From Sandarakinorhabdus glacialis (GTDB taxonomy: Bacteria; Pseudomonadota; Alphaproteobacteria; Sphingomonadales; Sphingomonadaceae): a stretch of 64,000 bases of DNA. Position numbers and translations under genes: made by a program. Location of the stretch: the NCBI RefSeq assembly GCF_014643455.1, contig NZ_BMJM01000002.1, forward strand, positions 406-64,405, in the 5' to 3' direction. Of this stretch, positions 25,286-34,281 are shown one piece after another; positions within the stretch are counted from its first letter, which is position 1, and every line of letters starts with the position of its first letter. The notes under the pieces are model-generated. The model saw only the letters and a list, made by a program, of their open reading frames with translations, searched no databases and was not told the DNA's origin.

Positions 25286-27402
25286 CCCGACGCCTCGGTA
25301 ACAATACGCTGTCGTTCGCCGTTGCCGTCGGCGGCATCCTGGCGGTCGCCTCGGCCTTCATCGCGCCGACTAGCGCGATAGGACAGTCGCGACCGCCGAC
25401 GATCGGCTTTACCGCGGCGCAAGCGGCGAGCGGTGCTGCCGCTTATGCGCAGCGGTGTGCCGTCTGCCACGGCGCGGCACTGCAGGGCGCTGGTGTCGCG
25501 CTGCCGCTCAAAGGCAGCGTCTTTGAAGCGAAATGGGTGGGACGACCGGCGGTCGATCTGTTGCGACAGATTGAGCGGATGCCGCCGGGGTCCGCGGCCA
25601 GCAAGGACCGCGCCGGTCAGGTCGACCTGCTCGCGTTCCTGCTGCAGGCAAACGGTGCATCATCGGGCGACCGCGCGCTACCGCAGGGATACGGGGAGCT
25701 TGCCGCGCTGATCCTGCCGGGTGCTGCAAGTACGACCGTGAGCCCGGTCCCCGTCGTGATCGCCCCCAAGCCCGGCCCGAGCCGCCTCGACGCGGTGCAA
25801 TCGGTCACCCCCGCGACGCTGCGCCAGCCGCCCGCGGCCGACTGGCTCAACTGGCGGCGGACCTATGACGCGCTCGGCAACAGCCCATTGAACCAGATTA
25901 ACCGCGGTAACGTCGCGCGCCTCAAACTTGCCTGGGCGTGGTCCTTGCCGCGCGGCGGTAACATGATGACGCCGATCGTCCGCAACGGCGTCCTCTACGC
26001 GTACAGCTACGGCGATATCGTCGAAGCGCTCGACGCCGCGAGTGGCGAACTCCTGTGGCGCTATCAACGCAAGCTCGCTCCTGGGGCATCGTTTCAAGGC
26101 AAGAAGGGCGTCGCCATCGCCGGTGACCTGATCCTCGTGCCGACATCGGAGATGCGACTTATCGCGCTCAATGCGCGAACGGGTGCCGTCGTCTGGGACC
26201 ATGCCATCGACGTCGGCACCGAAACGCATCATCAGATCAAGAGCGCACCGCTGGTTACCGCAACAAAGGTAATCATCGGCGTCAACGGCTTTGCCGAGGT
26301 CAAGGGCGGCAACTTCATCGTCGCGCTCGATCTCGCGACAGGCAAGGAAGCATGGCGTTTCCACACGCTCGCCCGGCCAGGCGAGCCGGGCGGCGACAGC
26401 TGGAACGACCTGCCGCTCGCCAAGCGCAACGGCGGTTCGGTGTGGGTATCAGGCAGTTACGATCCCGATCTCAACCTCGTCTATTTCGGCGTCGCTCCGA
26501 CCTATTACGGCAACGGTCTGCGTCGGCCGATCGACAAGCCCGGCGTGACCAACAACGGGCTCTACATGGACTCGACGCTGGCGCTCGACGCCGACACCGG
26601 TCGCCTGGCGTGGCACTTCCAGCATCAAGCGAACGACCAGATCGACCACGACTGGGCTTTCGAGCGCTCACTGTTGACCCTGTCGGTCGATGGCAAGCCG
26701 CGCAAGATCGTCGCTACTGCCGGCAAGTCGGCGGTGTTCGACGTCCTCGACGCCGCGACGGGGCAGTATCTGTTCTCGATGGATCTCGGCTTGCAGAATG
26801 TTATTACTGCCATCGATCCGGTGACCGGCGCCAAGACGATCAACCCGGCGGCAGTTCCGGCAGCGGGCCAGGCGCTTAAGCGGCTTGGCATGCCAGGCGT
26901 GTGTCCCGACCTGCTCGGCGCGCGCAATCTCATGTCGACCGCCTACAGCCCGCGCACCCGCTGGCTCTACGCGCCGCTCACCGACACCTGCTTCGACGAA
27001 TTTCCCGATGGTGCGCGCTGGCAGAAACACCCCGATCCGGCGAGCGCCGGCAAATTTGGCATGATACAGGCGATCGATCTCCAGTCGCGCAAGATAATGT
27101 GGACAGCTCGCGAAACCGCGCCGCCGGTCGGCGGTGCCATGACCGCGGGCGGGCTTGTTTATCTCGGCTTCGCCGACCGCAGTTTCCGCGCTTACGACGA
27201 GCGCAGCGGCAAGCCGTTATGGACGACAAAACTCGACAACGCATCGGCGTCGTATCCCGCGACCTACAGCGTCGACGGCAAGCAATATATTGCGGTGGCG
27301 ACGAATGAGGGCTTCGTTCACGTCCAGGCGATGCGCCAGCTTGCGCATATCGTCGCCCCGCCCGCTGGCGGGGCGACGCTGTGGGTGGTTGCCCTTCCTT
27401 GA
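25282..27402 (+). CDS. Second quinohemoprotein dehydrogenase (N-terminal cytochrome c plus PQQ propeller)
   Basis: A 706-residue exported enzyme: a signal peptide at 1-35 ending SAIGQ, heme c motif CAVCH at 59-63, a linker to about 185, then a PQQ propeller beginning DWLNWRRTYDALGNSPLNQI and running through ALDAASGELLW, ALNARTGAVVW, ALDLATGKEAW, ALDADTGRLAW and IDLQSRKIMW. NWRRTYDALGNSPLNQIN resembles the start of the PQQ alcohol dehydrogenase domain. It would oxidise an alcohol or aldehyde in the periplasm and pass electrons to heme c. It overlaps the exported unknown protein by ATGA. It is longer than and clearly distinct from the copy at 3733. Confidence 0.88.
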   Translation: MTRRLGNNTLSFAVAVGGILAVASAFIAPTSAIGQSRPPTIGFTAAQAASGAAAYAQRCAVCHGAALQGAGVALPLKGSVFEAKWVGRPAVDLLRQIERMPPGSAASKDRAGQVDLLAFLLQANGASSGDRALPQGYGELAALILPGAASTTVSPVPVVIAPKPGPSRLDAVQSVTPATLRQPPAADWLNWRRTYDALGNSPLNQINRGNVARLKLAWAWSLPRGGNMMTPIVRNGVLYAYSYGDIVEALDAASGELLWRYQRKLAPGASFQGKKGVAIAGDLILVPTSEMRLIALNARTGAVVWDHAIDVGTETHHQIKSAPLVTATKVIIGVNGFAEVKGGNFIVALDLATGKEAWRFHTLARPGEPGGDSWNDLPLAKRNGGSVWVSGSYDPDLNLVYFGVAPTYYGNGLRRPIDKPGVTNNGLYMDSTLALDADTGRLAWHFQHQANDQIDHDWAFERSLLTLSVDGKPRKIVATAGKSAVFDVLDAATGQYLFSMDLGLQNVITAIDPVTGAKTINPAAVPAAGQALKRLGMPGVCPDLLGARNLMSTAYSPRTRWLYAPLTDTCFDEFPDGARWQKHPDPASAGKFGMIQAIDLQSRKIMWTARETAPPVGGAMTAGGLVYLGFADRSFRAYDERSGKPLWTTKLDNASASYPATYSVDGKQYIAVATNEGFVHVQAMRQLAHIVAPPAGGATLWVVALP

Positions 27403-27483
27403 GAAACTGTGCCGGTTGCACGTCGGTCGGTTAATGCGCTGCACCTATGCAAGCGTGGGCCTCGTTACATTGCCTATAGCAAT

Positions 27484-27503
27484 GCTTGAGAACTACAGTA
27501 TGG
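27484..27503 (-). promoter_or_regulatory. Motif shared with 21719
   Basis: The minus strand reads CCATACTGTAGTTCTCAAGC, matching 16 of 18 bases of CCATACTATCGTTCTCAA at 21719-21736. It lies 85 bases upstream of the alpha/beta hydrolase start, in a 185-base gap with no gene. A regulator-binding site or conserved promoter element is inferred. Confidence 0.45.
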
Positions 27504-27587
27504 TATCGGAACCGGTTGCGCAGTACAGGATTTCCGGGACAGGCTCGCGGTGGCGAGCGCGCAACGGTAAACCGGCGGGGGAAAAGA

Positions 27588-28457
27588 ATGGCTGACGTAA
27601 TCACGCGCCGTGATCTCAATCTCTTCAGTGAAGGTACGAGGATCGGTGCGGCGCTGTTCACCCCCGCTGGTGACGCGCCGGCGGGCGGATTTCCGGCGGT
27701 CCTGCTCTGTCACGGCTGGGGTGGGCTTGGCGCGCAACTCGAACGCTATGCCGAAGTCTTCGCGAGCGACGGCTATGCGGCGATGGTGTTCGACTATCGC
27801 GGTTGGGGGCTTTCGGACGGCCGCATCATCCCCGATGGAGACACCCCACCGCTGCTCGAGGCGGGCGTGCAGACGTTGCAGGTCCGTGTCCTTCGCGAGA
27901 CCGTCGACCCGATCGACCGCGCCGAGGATGTCGTTACCTGCCTCAACTTCCTCGGCACCGAGCCCGGCATCGACCCTAACCGCATCGGCTTGTGGGGCAC
28001 CAGCTACGGCGGCGGTCACGTCGTTCATGTCGCTGGGCACGACGAGCGGGTAAAGGCGGTCGTCGCGCAGATCGGCGGCTTCGGCTTCCCGCCGTCATAC
28101 CGCGACACCGCCCGGGCTCGCGCCGGGGATAAGGTTCGTGGCAATTTCCAGCCCGTCGTGCCGCAGGCCGGACTCGACGGCGTGCCGGGTCTCCGGGGCA
28201 CTCCCGACATCGCGCGGATGGCGGCGCATTCGCAGCTCGGCGGGGCTGCGCGCGTCCATGTACCGACACTGATCATCGACGCCGAGTTCGAAGAACTCAA
28301 CAACCGGCTCGAACATGGTTGGGCAGCGTACATGATGATCCGCCAGAATGCTCCCGCAGCGTACCATACGTTCCCGTGTAAGCATTACGATGTCTACAGT
28401 ATCTATTTCGATGCCTCGATGCGCTTGGCGCGCGATTGGTTTATCAAATATCTCTGA
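27588..28457 (+). CDS. Alpha/beta hydrolase (dienelactone-hydrolase-like)
   Basis: A 289-residue cytoplasmic hydrolase. LLCHGWGGLGAQ forms the oxyanion region, GLWGTSYGGGHV the nucleophile elbow near residue 135, LIIDAEFEE the acid region and CKHYDVY the catalytic His near the C-terminus. It has no signal peptide. The ATG at 27588 follows GGGGGAAAAG; the longer in-frame start at 27486 lies inside the putative regulatory motif. It is followed 31 bases on by the 3-hydroxyacyl-CoA dehydrogenase. It may hydrolyse an ester, lactone or C-C bond in the same pathway. Confidence 0.87.
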   Translation: MADVITRRDLNLFSEGTRIGAALFTPAGDAPAGGFPAVLLCHGWGGLGAQLERYAEVFASDGYAAMVFDYRGWGLSDGRIIPDGDTPPLLEAGVQTLQVRVLRETVDPIDRAEDVVTCLNFLGTEPGIDPNRIGLWGTSYGGGHVVHVAGHDERVKAVVAQIGGFGFPPSYRDTARARAGDKVRGNFQPVVPQAGLDGVPGLRGTPDIARMAAHSQLGGAARVHVPTLIIDAEFEELNNRLEHGWAAYMMIRQNAPAAYHTFPCKHYDVYSIYFDASMRLARDWFIKYL

Positions 28458-28488
28458 CGCCTGTTGCGACAATAGCAAGGTTCCGCAC

Positions 28489-29769
28489 ATGACATCTTCA
28501 CCTTTACCGGCCGACAGCGGCGTTGACTATGTCACCGAGGCGATCCGTCGTGCCGCGATCGTCGATGGTCTCGGCGACGCGACGATCCTGCCGGTCGCCA
28601 AGGTCGGGATTATCGGCGCGGGGACGATGGGCGGCGGTATCGCCATGAACTTCGCCAATATCGGCATTCCGGTCCATCTTGTCGAAACCAGGCAGGACGC
28701 CCTCGACCGCGGCCTCACGACCGTGCGCGGCCATTATGAACGCAGCGCCAGCCGCGGCCGCTTCACCATGGAGGAGGTCGACATCCGCATGGCACGCCTG
28801 TCGGGCGGTCTCGACCTTGCGGCGCTCGCTGACTGCGACCTGATCATCGAGGCGGTGTTCGAGGACATCGAGATCAAGAAGTCGATCTTTCGGCGTCTTG
28901 ACGACATCGCCAAGCCCGGCGCGATCCTGGCGAGCAACACTTCGGGGCTCGACATCGATGCGATCGCTGCGGTGACGCGGCGGCCCGAAGCCGTGATCGG
29001 CTTGCACTTTTTCTCGCCCGCCAATGTCATGAAGCTTGTCGAGGTCGTACGCGGCGTGTGCACCGGCGACGCAGTTATCGCCACGTCGATGAAGATCGCG
29101 CGCGACATCGGCAAGATTGCCGTGATTTCGGGCGTCTGCCCCGGTTTCATCGGTAATCGCATGCTCTATCCGCGCCATATTCAGGCGCTCGCTTTGCTGG
29201 CGCAGGGCGCGATGCCGTGGGATGTCGACCGGGTACTCAAGGCGTTCGGCTTCAAGATGGGGCCGTTCGAGATGGCCGACTTGGCAGGACTCGACATCGG
29301 CTGGAGCAAGGGCGCCAAGACCAACGACCGGTTGCGTGATGCGCTTTGCGAAGCCGATCGTCGTGGCCAGAAAACTCGCGCGGGCTATTACGACTATGAC
29401 GACGACCGTAACGCGGTGCCGTCCCCGGCGGTCTCCGATCTGATCCGCGCCACCTTTGCGATTGGCGCCGACGCAGTGGTGCCCGACGACGTCACGATCC
29501 TCGAGCGTTGTCTGTTCCCGATGGTCAATGAAGGCGCGAAGATCCTGGGCGAGGGGATTGCGCAGCGTGCCTCGGACATCGATGTCGTCTGGCTGTATGG
29601 TTACGGCTGGCCGCAGCACACCGGCGGCCCGATGCGTTGGGCCGACGGCATTGGTCTGACGCGCATCCGCGACCTCGCAGCGACGCTCGGGAGCGGCAAC
29701 TCCTGGTACGCTCCGGCGCCGTTGCTCGAGCGACTGGTCTCCGAAGGTCGGACCTTCGCCGACCAGTGA
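28489..29769 (+). CDS. 3-hydroxyacyl-CoA dehydrogenase
   Basis: A 426-residue NAD-dependent enzyme. The Rossmann motif is [20 protein letters not shown] near residue 45, [12 protein letters not shown] and [19 protein letters not shown] carry the catalytic His region, and two C-terminal 3HCDH units follow ([49 protein letters not shown]). This is the dehydrogenase half of FadB-type proteins without the enoyl-CoA hydratase domain, which is not seen elsewhere in the window. It oxidises 3-hydroxyacyl-CoA to 3-ketoacyl-CoA, the substrate of the thiolase at 20465. It is convergent with the regulator, with a 3-base gap. Confidence 0.92.
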   Translation: MTSSPLPADSGVDYVTEAIRRAAIVDGLGDATILPVAKVGIIGAGTMGGGIAMNFANIGIPVHLVETRQDALDRGLTTVRGHYERSASRGRFTMEEVDIRMARLSGGLDLAALADCDLIIEAVFEDIEIKKSIFRRLDDIAKPGAILASNTSGLDIDAIAAVTRRPEAVIGLHFFSPANVMKLVEVVRGVCTGDAVIATSMKIARDIGKIAVISGVCPGFIGNRMLYPRHIQALALLAQGAMPWDVDRVLKAFGFKMGPFEMADLAGLDIGWSKGAKTNDRLRDALCEADRRGQKTRAGYYDYDDDRNAVPSPAVSDLIRATFAIGADAVVPDDVTILERCLFPMVNEGAKILGEGIAQRASDIDVVWLYGYGWPQHTGGPMRWADGIGLTRIRDLAATLGSGNSWYAPAPLLERLVSEGRTFADQ

Positions 29770-29772
29770 CGA

Positions 29773-31005
29773 TCAGCGGGCAAGACCGTTCAAGCCGTTG
29801 AGGAGCGGTTTGACATAGAGATTGCCGGCGCGGTCGCGGTCGAGCTTGGGTACCCAGCGGTCGAGTTCCTCGGCGGAGTTGATCATCGCGGTAACCATCT
29901 CCGAAGCGATGCGCAGGTCGCAGGGACGTACCGAGCCGTCGATGATGCCGTCGTTCAGCATGTCGGCGAAGCGCGCCGTGTAAAGCGCCATTCGCGCTGC
30001 CATCGTACTTCGGATTTCGGGACCGACCGAGGTCAACGCCGAAGTGCGCAGCAGGCCGCCCTCCGGCGACATCTGCCGGCTGACGAGAGTGACCGCGGCG
30101 GCGGCAACCCGCGACATATTGTCGAGATCGCTCGACAATGCGCTATCTTGGGCGTCGCGGATGAAACCGAAAGTCCGTTCGAAGCAGGCCACGACCAATG
30201 CGTCGCGGTTGTCGTTGTGATGGTAGAACGCTCCCTTGGTGACATTAAGCAGCGACGAAATGCGGTCGACCGCGGCGCCGCGATAGCCCTGCGCGTTAAT
30301 CAATTCGGTCGCGGCGCGCAGGAACGACTCCTGGTTGAGCCGGTCGCCCTCGGGCGGCAGGTCGATTGGCGGCGCGGCGGTCGGCTCGAGAATGATCCGC
30401 CGCGCGGCGATGCCGTTGAGCAGGATGTCGGCAAAGCGCTGACCAACGCGCTCATAGTCCTGCGGCAAGTAACCGCCAAGCCAGACCACCGACCACAGCA
30501 GCTGCGACAGCAGCATATGGGCATTGGCGTTGAGCGTCGCCCGGTCGCCGTCGCCGCCGGGCCGGCGCAGAATTGAGCGGATCTGGCGGAACATCTGGAC
30601 GTACGCGGCACCGACGGTTTCAATGTGCGGCGACGTCAGCGCGCGGAGGTCGCCGAAGTGCACGAAGTGCGGCTGCTGCCCCAGCGCGACGCGCGCCTGA
30701 AGCGCGAAATAGCCGTCGATGAAGGCGCGGATGCGCTGTTCGCGCTCGGGTGCAGTCAGCGCCTGCTCGACAAGCTCGGTATGCAACGCGATCGAGCGTA
30801 GGAAGGCGGTCGCGACAAGATCCTCGCGACGCGGGAAATAGTGGCGCAGGCTCTTCAGATTAAGCCCGATCTCGGCGGCGACGACCGCCAGTGTCGCGTC
30901 GCGCAAACCGAGCCGATTGATCAGCGATGCCGCCGCGTTGAGAATTTCCTCCTTGCGGCGGTCGTAGCGGGTCGCTGCAGCGATTTTCGGGTTCGACAAT
31001 GGCAT
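29773..31005 (-). CDS. TetR-family regulator with two fused TetR units
   Basis: A 410-residue protein made of two complete TetR proteins in one chain. The first has KEEILNAAASLINRLGLRDA...AAEIGLNLKSLRHYFPRRED; the second, from residue about 225, has FLRAATELINAQGYRGAAVD...SSLLNVTKGAFYHHNDNRDA. Each helix-turn-helix is followed by its own ligand-binding region. TetR repressors normally dimerise; a tandem chain can act as a pseudo-dimer reading an asymmetric operator. Being at the end of the catabolic locus, it is its likely regulator. The start could also be the in-frame codon at 31104, adding 33 residues unlike TetR; neither has a strong ribosome site. Confidence 0.83.
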   Translation of the reverse strand: MPLSNPKIAAATRYDRRKEEILNAAASLINRLGLRDATLAVVAAEIGLNLKSLRHYFPRREDLVATAFLRSIALHTELVEQALTAPEREQRIRAFIDGYFALQARVALGQQPHFVHFGDLRALTSPHIETVGAAYVQMFRQIRSILRRPGGDGDRATLNANAHMLLSQLLWSVVWLGGYLPQDYERVGQRFADILLNGIAARRIILEPTAAPPIDLPPEGDRLNQESFLRAATELINAQGYRGAAVDRISSLLNVTKGAFYHHNDNRDALVVACFERTFGFIRDAQDSALSSDLDNMSRVAAAAVTLVSRQMSPEGGLLRTSALTSVGPEIRSTMAARMALYTARFADMLNDGIIDGSVRPCDLRIASEMVTAMINSAEELDRWVPKLDRDRAGNLYVKPLLNGLNGLAR

Positions 31006-31341
31006 GACTCGCGCCGTCGGTTGCAGGAATAACGTTGCCGGTGCGCTGCGCGCCCAGCGGTCACTGGTGAAAGCGACCCAAAAGTTGCGGACGGTGTTCG
31101 ACATACCGTGTTTCCGAATAATTGCCGCTAATCCTGTTCATCGTCAATGAATTTCGCGCTGTTCTCCCGTGCAGATCGTCTTCGGGATGCACCACGCCTA
31201 ATTTTGATGATTTAAGACAAGAGGTACGTCGCGACGATGGTCGATTGCCCCTAGTTTTCGCTCCTGATAAGTTTTATGAGAATTTCACCCTGTTATTCGG
31301 ATCGGGCGCGCTCTTCGCGTCGGGGCTAGGATGAGAATATT

Positions 31342-32235
31342 ATGATGGATTTTCAAAACAAGGTCGCGGTGATCACCGGCGGGGCGAGCGGGATCGGCCT
31401 TGCACTCGCGCAGCGCCTCGGCAGCGAAGGTGCCAAGCTCGTGCTCGCCGACATCGAGGACGCCGCGCTCCATGCCGCCGTCGCAGCGCTGCGGGAGCAG
31501 GGCGTCGAGGTCGTCGGCCACCGCACCGATGTCGCCGACTACGCCTCGGTCGAGGCGCTCGAAGCGCGCGCGGTCGAGGCGTTCGGCAAGGTCCACATTC
31601 TGTGCAACAATGCCGGGGTCTCAATCACCGGGCCGACGTGGCGGATGAGCCTCGCCGATTGGCGCTGGGTGTGGGATGTCAACGTCTGGGGTGTCGTCCA
31701 CGGGGTCAAGGCATTCTTGCCACGCATGCTCGAGCACGGCGAACCGGCGCACGTCGTCAATACCGGCAGCCTTGCGTCGTTCAACGGTAACGGTGACCAT
31801 GCACCGTATTGCTCGTCGAAGGCTGCGGTACTCGGCATGAGCCAGTCGCTGCACAGCGAGATGCGAGCGATGATGACCAATATCGGCGTGCATATCATCT
31901 GCCCCGGCATGGTCGCGACCAAGATCAACGCGAGCTGGCGCAACCGCCCTGAAGGCGATACGCCGTGGAGCGATCGTGAATTCGCCAACGCCGACTTTCG
32001 TGCGGCGAGTGAGGACTTCCAGGGCAGCGGCCTCGCTCCGGAGGCGATCGCCGACGCGACGCTGGCGGCGATCCGTGACGACCGCTTCTACGTTTTCGCG
32101 GGCACCAACTGGCCAGCCTTCCTCGAAGCCACGCTTGGGCGTGCACTCAAGGCCGAGAACCCGGCAGTCACGACTTGGGGCGAAGACCGGCGCCCGGTCG
32201 ATCAACGTCCGTCGCTATGGCAGACGGCGGTGTAG
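31342..32235 (+). CDS. SDR-family oxidoreductase
   Basis: A 297-residue classical SDR: TGGASGIGLALAQRLG at about 11-26, DIED for cofactor choice, NNAGVSITGP near 92, NTGSLASFNGNGD and YCSSKAAVLG for the catalytic Ser-Tyr-Lys. It resembles the longer SDRs annotated as alcohol or hydroxysteroid-type dehydrogenases. The start may be either ATG of the pair at 31342/31345. It is divergent from the double-TetR gene across about 240-340 bases and so may be its direct target. Substrate unknown. Confidence 0.9.
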   Translation: MMDFQNKVAVITGGASGIGLALAQRLGSEGAKLVLADIEDAALHAAVAALREQGVEVVGHRTDVADYASVEALEARAVEAFGKVHILCNNAGVSITGPTWRMSLADWRWVWDVNVWGVVHGVKAFLPRMLEHGEPAHVVNTGSLASFNGNGDHAPYCSSKAAVLGMSQSLHSEMRAMMTNIGVHIICPGMVATKINASWRNRPEGDTPWSDREFANADFRAASEDFQGSGLAPEAIADATLAAIRDDRFYVFAGTNWPAFLEATLGRALKAENPAVTTWGEDRRPVDQRPSLWQTAV

Positions 32236-32410
32236 CGGGAGGCCAGTGTTGGCCAATTGCGCCGCGACTATAAAAATGTTTTGACGTCGACCTGGATGTA
32301 AGCTGCAACTGGCATCCGTATTGGTGCCGATAGTCGACCGGATTATTAGCTTTTGTCGCAGCAAGGTTTTTAGGACTCACGCCCGGAGCCAGTATAAATT
32401 CACCACAAAT
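32236..32410. other. Non-coding sequence before transposase remnant
   Basis: No gene is supported. The sequence is AT-richer than its surroundings and leads into a decayed transposase; together with 32771-33141 it marks the edge between the catabolic locus and the opg genes. Confidence 0.4.
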
Positions 32411-32770
32411 GGTCTTCGCTGCGGTGCCATGCGTCACGATCGCTTCCAGGGCAGCGATCGGCTGCGCTGCCTGTTCGAAGGTGGCGTGCAGCGCTCCCTC
32501 GACGAACGGCTGGTCGGCGGCGAGGGCTTCGCGGTCGCTGCGAGCCTTATCAAGACCCACTCCGGCCGTCAGCGCACGGTGAGGATCGCGGTCGCTGCCA
32601 GCGGAAGCGACCAGCCGCGCCGTCGCCGAGAATCTGGCGGTTGTTGTGCCAAGGACGAGTTCCTTCTCGCTGTCACCGCCCAAAACCTCCGAAAGCTGGC
32701 GAAGCTGATCCCGATGCCACAGCCAGCCGTATGCCGGCAACCTGGTTCAGCTCGCTGCGAAGACCCTCAG
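32411..32770 (+). pseudogene. Decayed IS1182-like transposase remnant
   Basis: In one frame the sequence encodes MRHDRFQGSDRLRCLFEGG, then RSLDERLVGGEGFAVAASLI, and after a shortened middle DEFLLAVTAQNLRKLAKLIP. The segments xGLVGGEGFAVDASLI and FxxAxxAQNLRKLAKL are typical of the centre and the C-terminal end of IS1182/DDE transposases. The long part between them is missing, and the first acidic D of the centre has become A (FAVAASL). It is an internally deleted fragment, not a working gene. Confidence 0.6.
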
Positions 32771-33141
32771 CCCTTTCGCTTGATCAGGTCCAGTTGTATC
32801 CGTGTTCCGCAAAGGTCAAACCTCGTCCCCGATTTGAACCTTCAACCCATCCGGCGAAGAGAGGTTGCTGCTAGGTCAGCAGGCATAACCCTTCATGCAG
32901 TCCCGTTTGCACGATCAGCGAGGTTGGCTTGGTCACTCTTTGTATCGCACGAATGTGTGCTTGTTGACTGTGCCACTCGACTGTGCGATTCTCAGTTCTC
33001 TCGTAGCAATATCAATAGCTTAGTTGACATAAGAAGTTAGCTGGGGATCCTGCCGCCCCAGCCAGGCTTTTGGTTGGCGTTGAAATCCGCGCCGAGAAAG
33101 CGCTTCCGCAGTGCGGCGATCGGGGGCACATACCCGGGCAT
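32771..33141. other. Gene-free stretch upstream of the efflux/opg run
   Basis: About 370 bases with no convincing coding frame, RNA gene or strong hairpin. It has a lower GC content (for example 32940-33035) than the genes on either side and must hold the promoter of the four-gene run that follows. Confidence 0.4.
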
Positions 33142-34281
33142 ATGCGAATATCGAGCTTTTCTGGGCGGACTGACGGGATTTTGGCTGGGTGGCTGGTCTT
33201 GCTGGCGGCTGTCATGGCCGGTGTTGCCGGTTGCGTGGCCGGCCCGCCGGTTGCGGCGCCCGGGCTTGGGTCGTTGGGGTTGGCCGATCGTTACGGCCCG
33301 GCGGTTGCCGAGGATGTGGTCGATCCGAACGCCGAAACGGTAGTTGTCGAGGCACCTGAGATCGTCGTCGAAGCGGAGCCGGTGCCGGCGCGGCCGGATC
33401 TGTCGCGGTGGTGGCTGGCATTCGGCGATCCGGTGCTTGAGGCGCTGATCGAGCGGGGACGGACCGACAATCTCGATGTACAGGAGGCGTCGCCGAGTGC
33501 GGGGGGTCTGGCAGCGACGACTGGGCTCGAGGCGGTGCGTCAGCGGGTCGCGGTCGCGATCGCGCGGACGTATATCGCCGTGCGCGGGCGGCAGGCGGTG
33601 ATCGAGAATATCCGGCAATTTCTGGCTCAGCGCGAGGCGGCAATCAAGCTGGCGCGATTCCGGGCGCAGGCGGGGCTTGTGCCGGCGCTCGATGCGGCGC
33701 GGGCGATTGCCGGGCGCGACGACAATGCGGCGCGGATTTCGGAACTCGAGGCGATGAATTTGCGCGATGTCGCGCAGATTGCCGTGCTGACCGGGCAGGC
33801 ACCCGAGGCGCTGGGCGATCTTGTGTCCGGCACGGCGCAGATACCGCTTGGGCCGGTCGATGTGGCGCTGGGCCGGCCGTCCGACCTGCTGGGGCAAAAG
33901 GCCGATATTCGCGCGGCGCAGACGAAGTTGGCGGGTGCCGGGGCGGGATCCGAGGCGCAGCGCACCGGGCTGATCGGCTACAAACGCGCGGTATTGAAGG
34001 CGTTGCAGGAGGTCGAGGTGCAGAACGCGGCGCTCCAATCGGCCAAGCTGCGCGAGATCGACCTGGGGCGGGCGACGGCGACGGCGGATGCGGCGGCGCA
34101 ACTGGCGCGCAAGAATTACGCCGAGGGGCTGGCCGATTATTCGACGCTCGAACAGGTCGAGGCGCGGTTGTTATCGGTGCGCAATGCGCAGCGGCAGGCG
34201 CAGGTCGAGCGGGCGCTGGCGTTGATCGGGCTTTATATCGCGCTGGGTGGCCAGGCCGGCGGCGAGAAATTCGGTGGATGA
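33142..34281 (+). CDS. TolC/NodT-type outer-membrane lipoprotein, internally shortened
   Basis: A 379-residue exported protein with a lipobox-like AGVAGC after the signal peptide. Family parts seen are WWLAFGDPVLEALIERG, VAVAIARTYIAVRGRQAVI, FRAQAGLVPALDAARA, LTGQAPEAL, then KADIRAAQTKLA, YKRAVLKALQEVEVQNAAL and YAEGLADYSTLEQVEARLL. In each of the two structural repeats the stretch that normally leads through the membrane beta-hairpin (after NLDVQEA and after DIRAAQTKLAGA) is absent, about 50 residues each by comparison with usual lengths of 460-490. The frame stays open, so the losses are in frame. It may be unable to form a channel. Its stop overlaps the adaptor gene. Confidence 0.75.
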   Translation: MRISSFSGRTDGILAGWLVLLAAVMAGVAGCVAGPPVAAPGLGSLGLADRYGPAVAEDVVDPNAETVVVEAPEIVVEAEPVPARPDLSRWWLAFGDPVLEALIERGRTDNLDVQEASPSAGGLAATTGLEAVRQRVAVAIARTYIAVRGRQAVIENIRQFLAQREAAIKLARFRAQAGLVPALDAARAIAGRDDNAARISELEAMNLRDVAQIAVLTGQAPEALGDLVSGTAQIPLGPVDVALGRPSDLLGQKADIRAAQTKLAGAGAGSEAQRTGLIGYKRAVLKALQEVEVQNAALQSAKLREIDLGRATATADAAAQLARKNYAEGLADYSTLEQVEARLLSVRNAQRQAQVERALALIGLYIALGGQAGGEKFGG

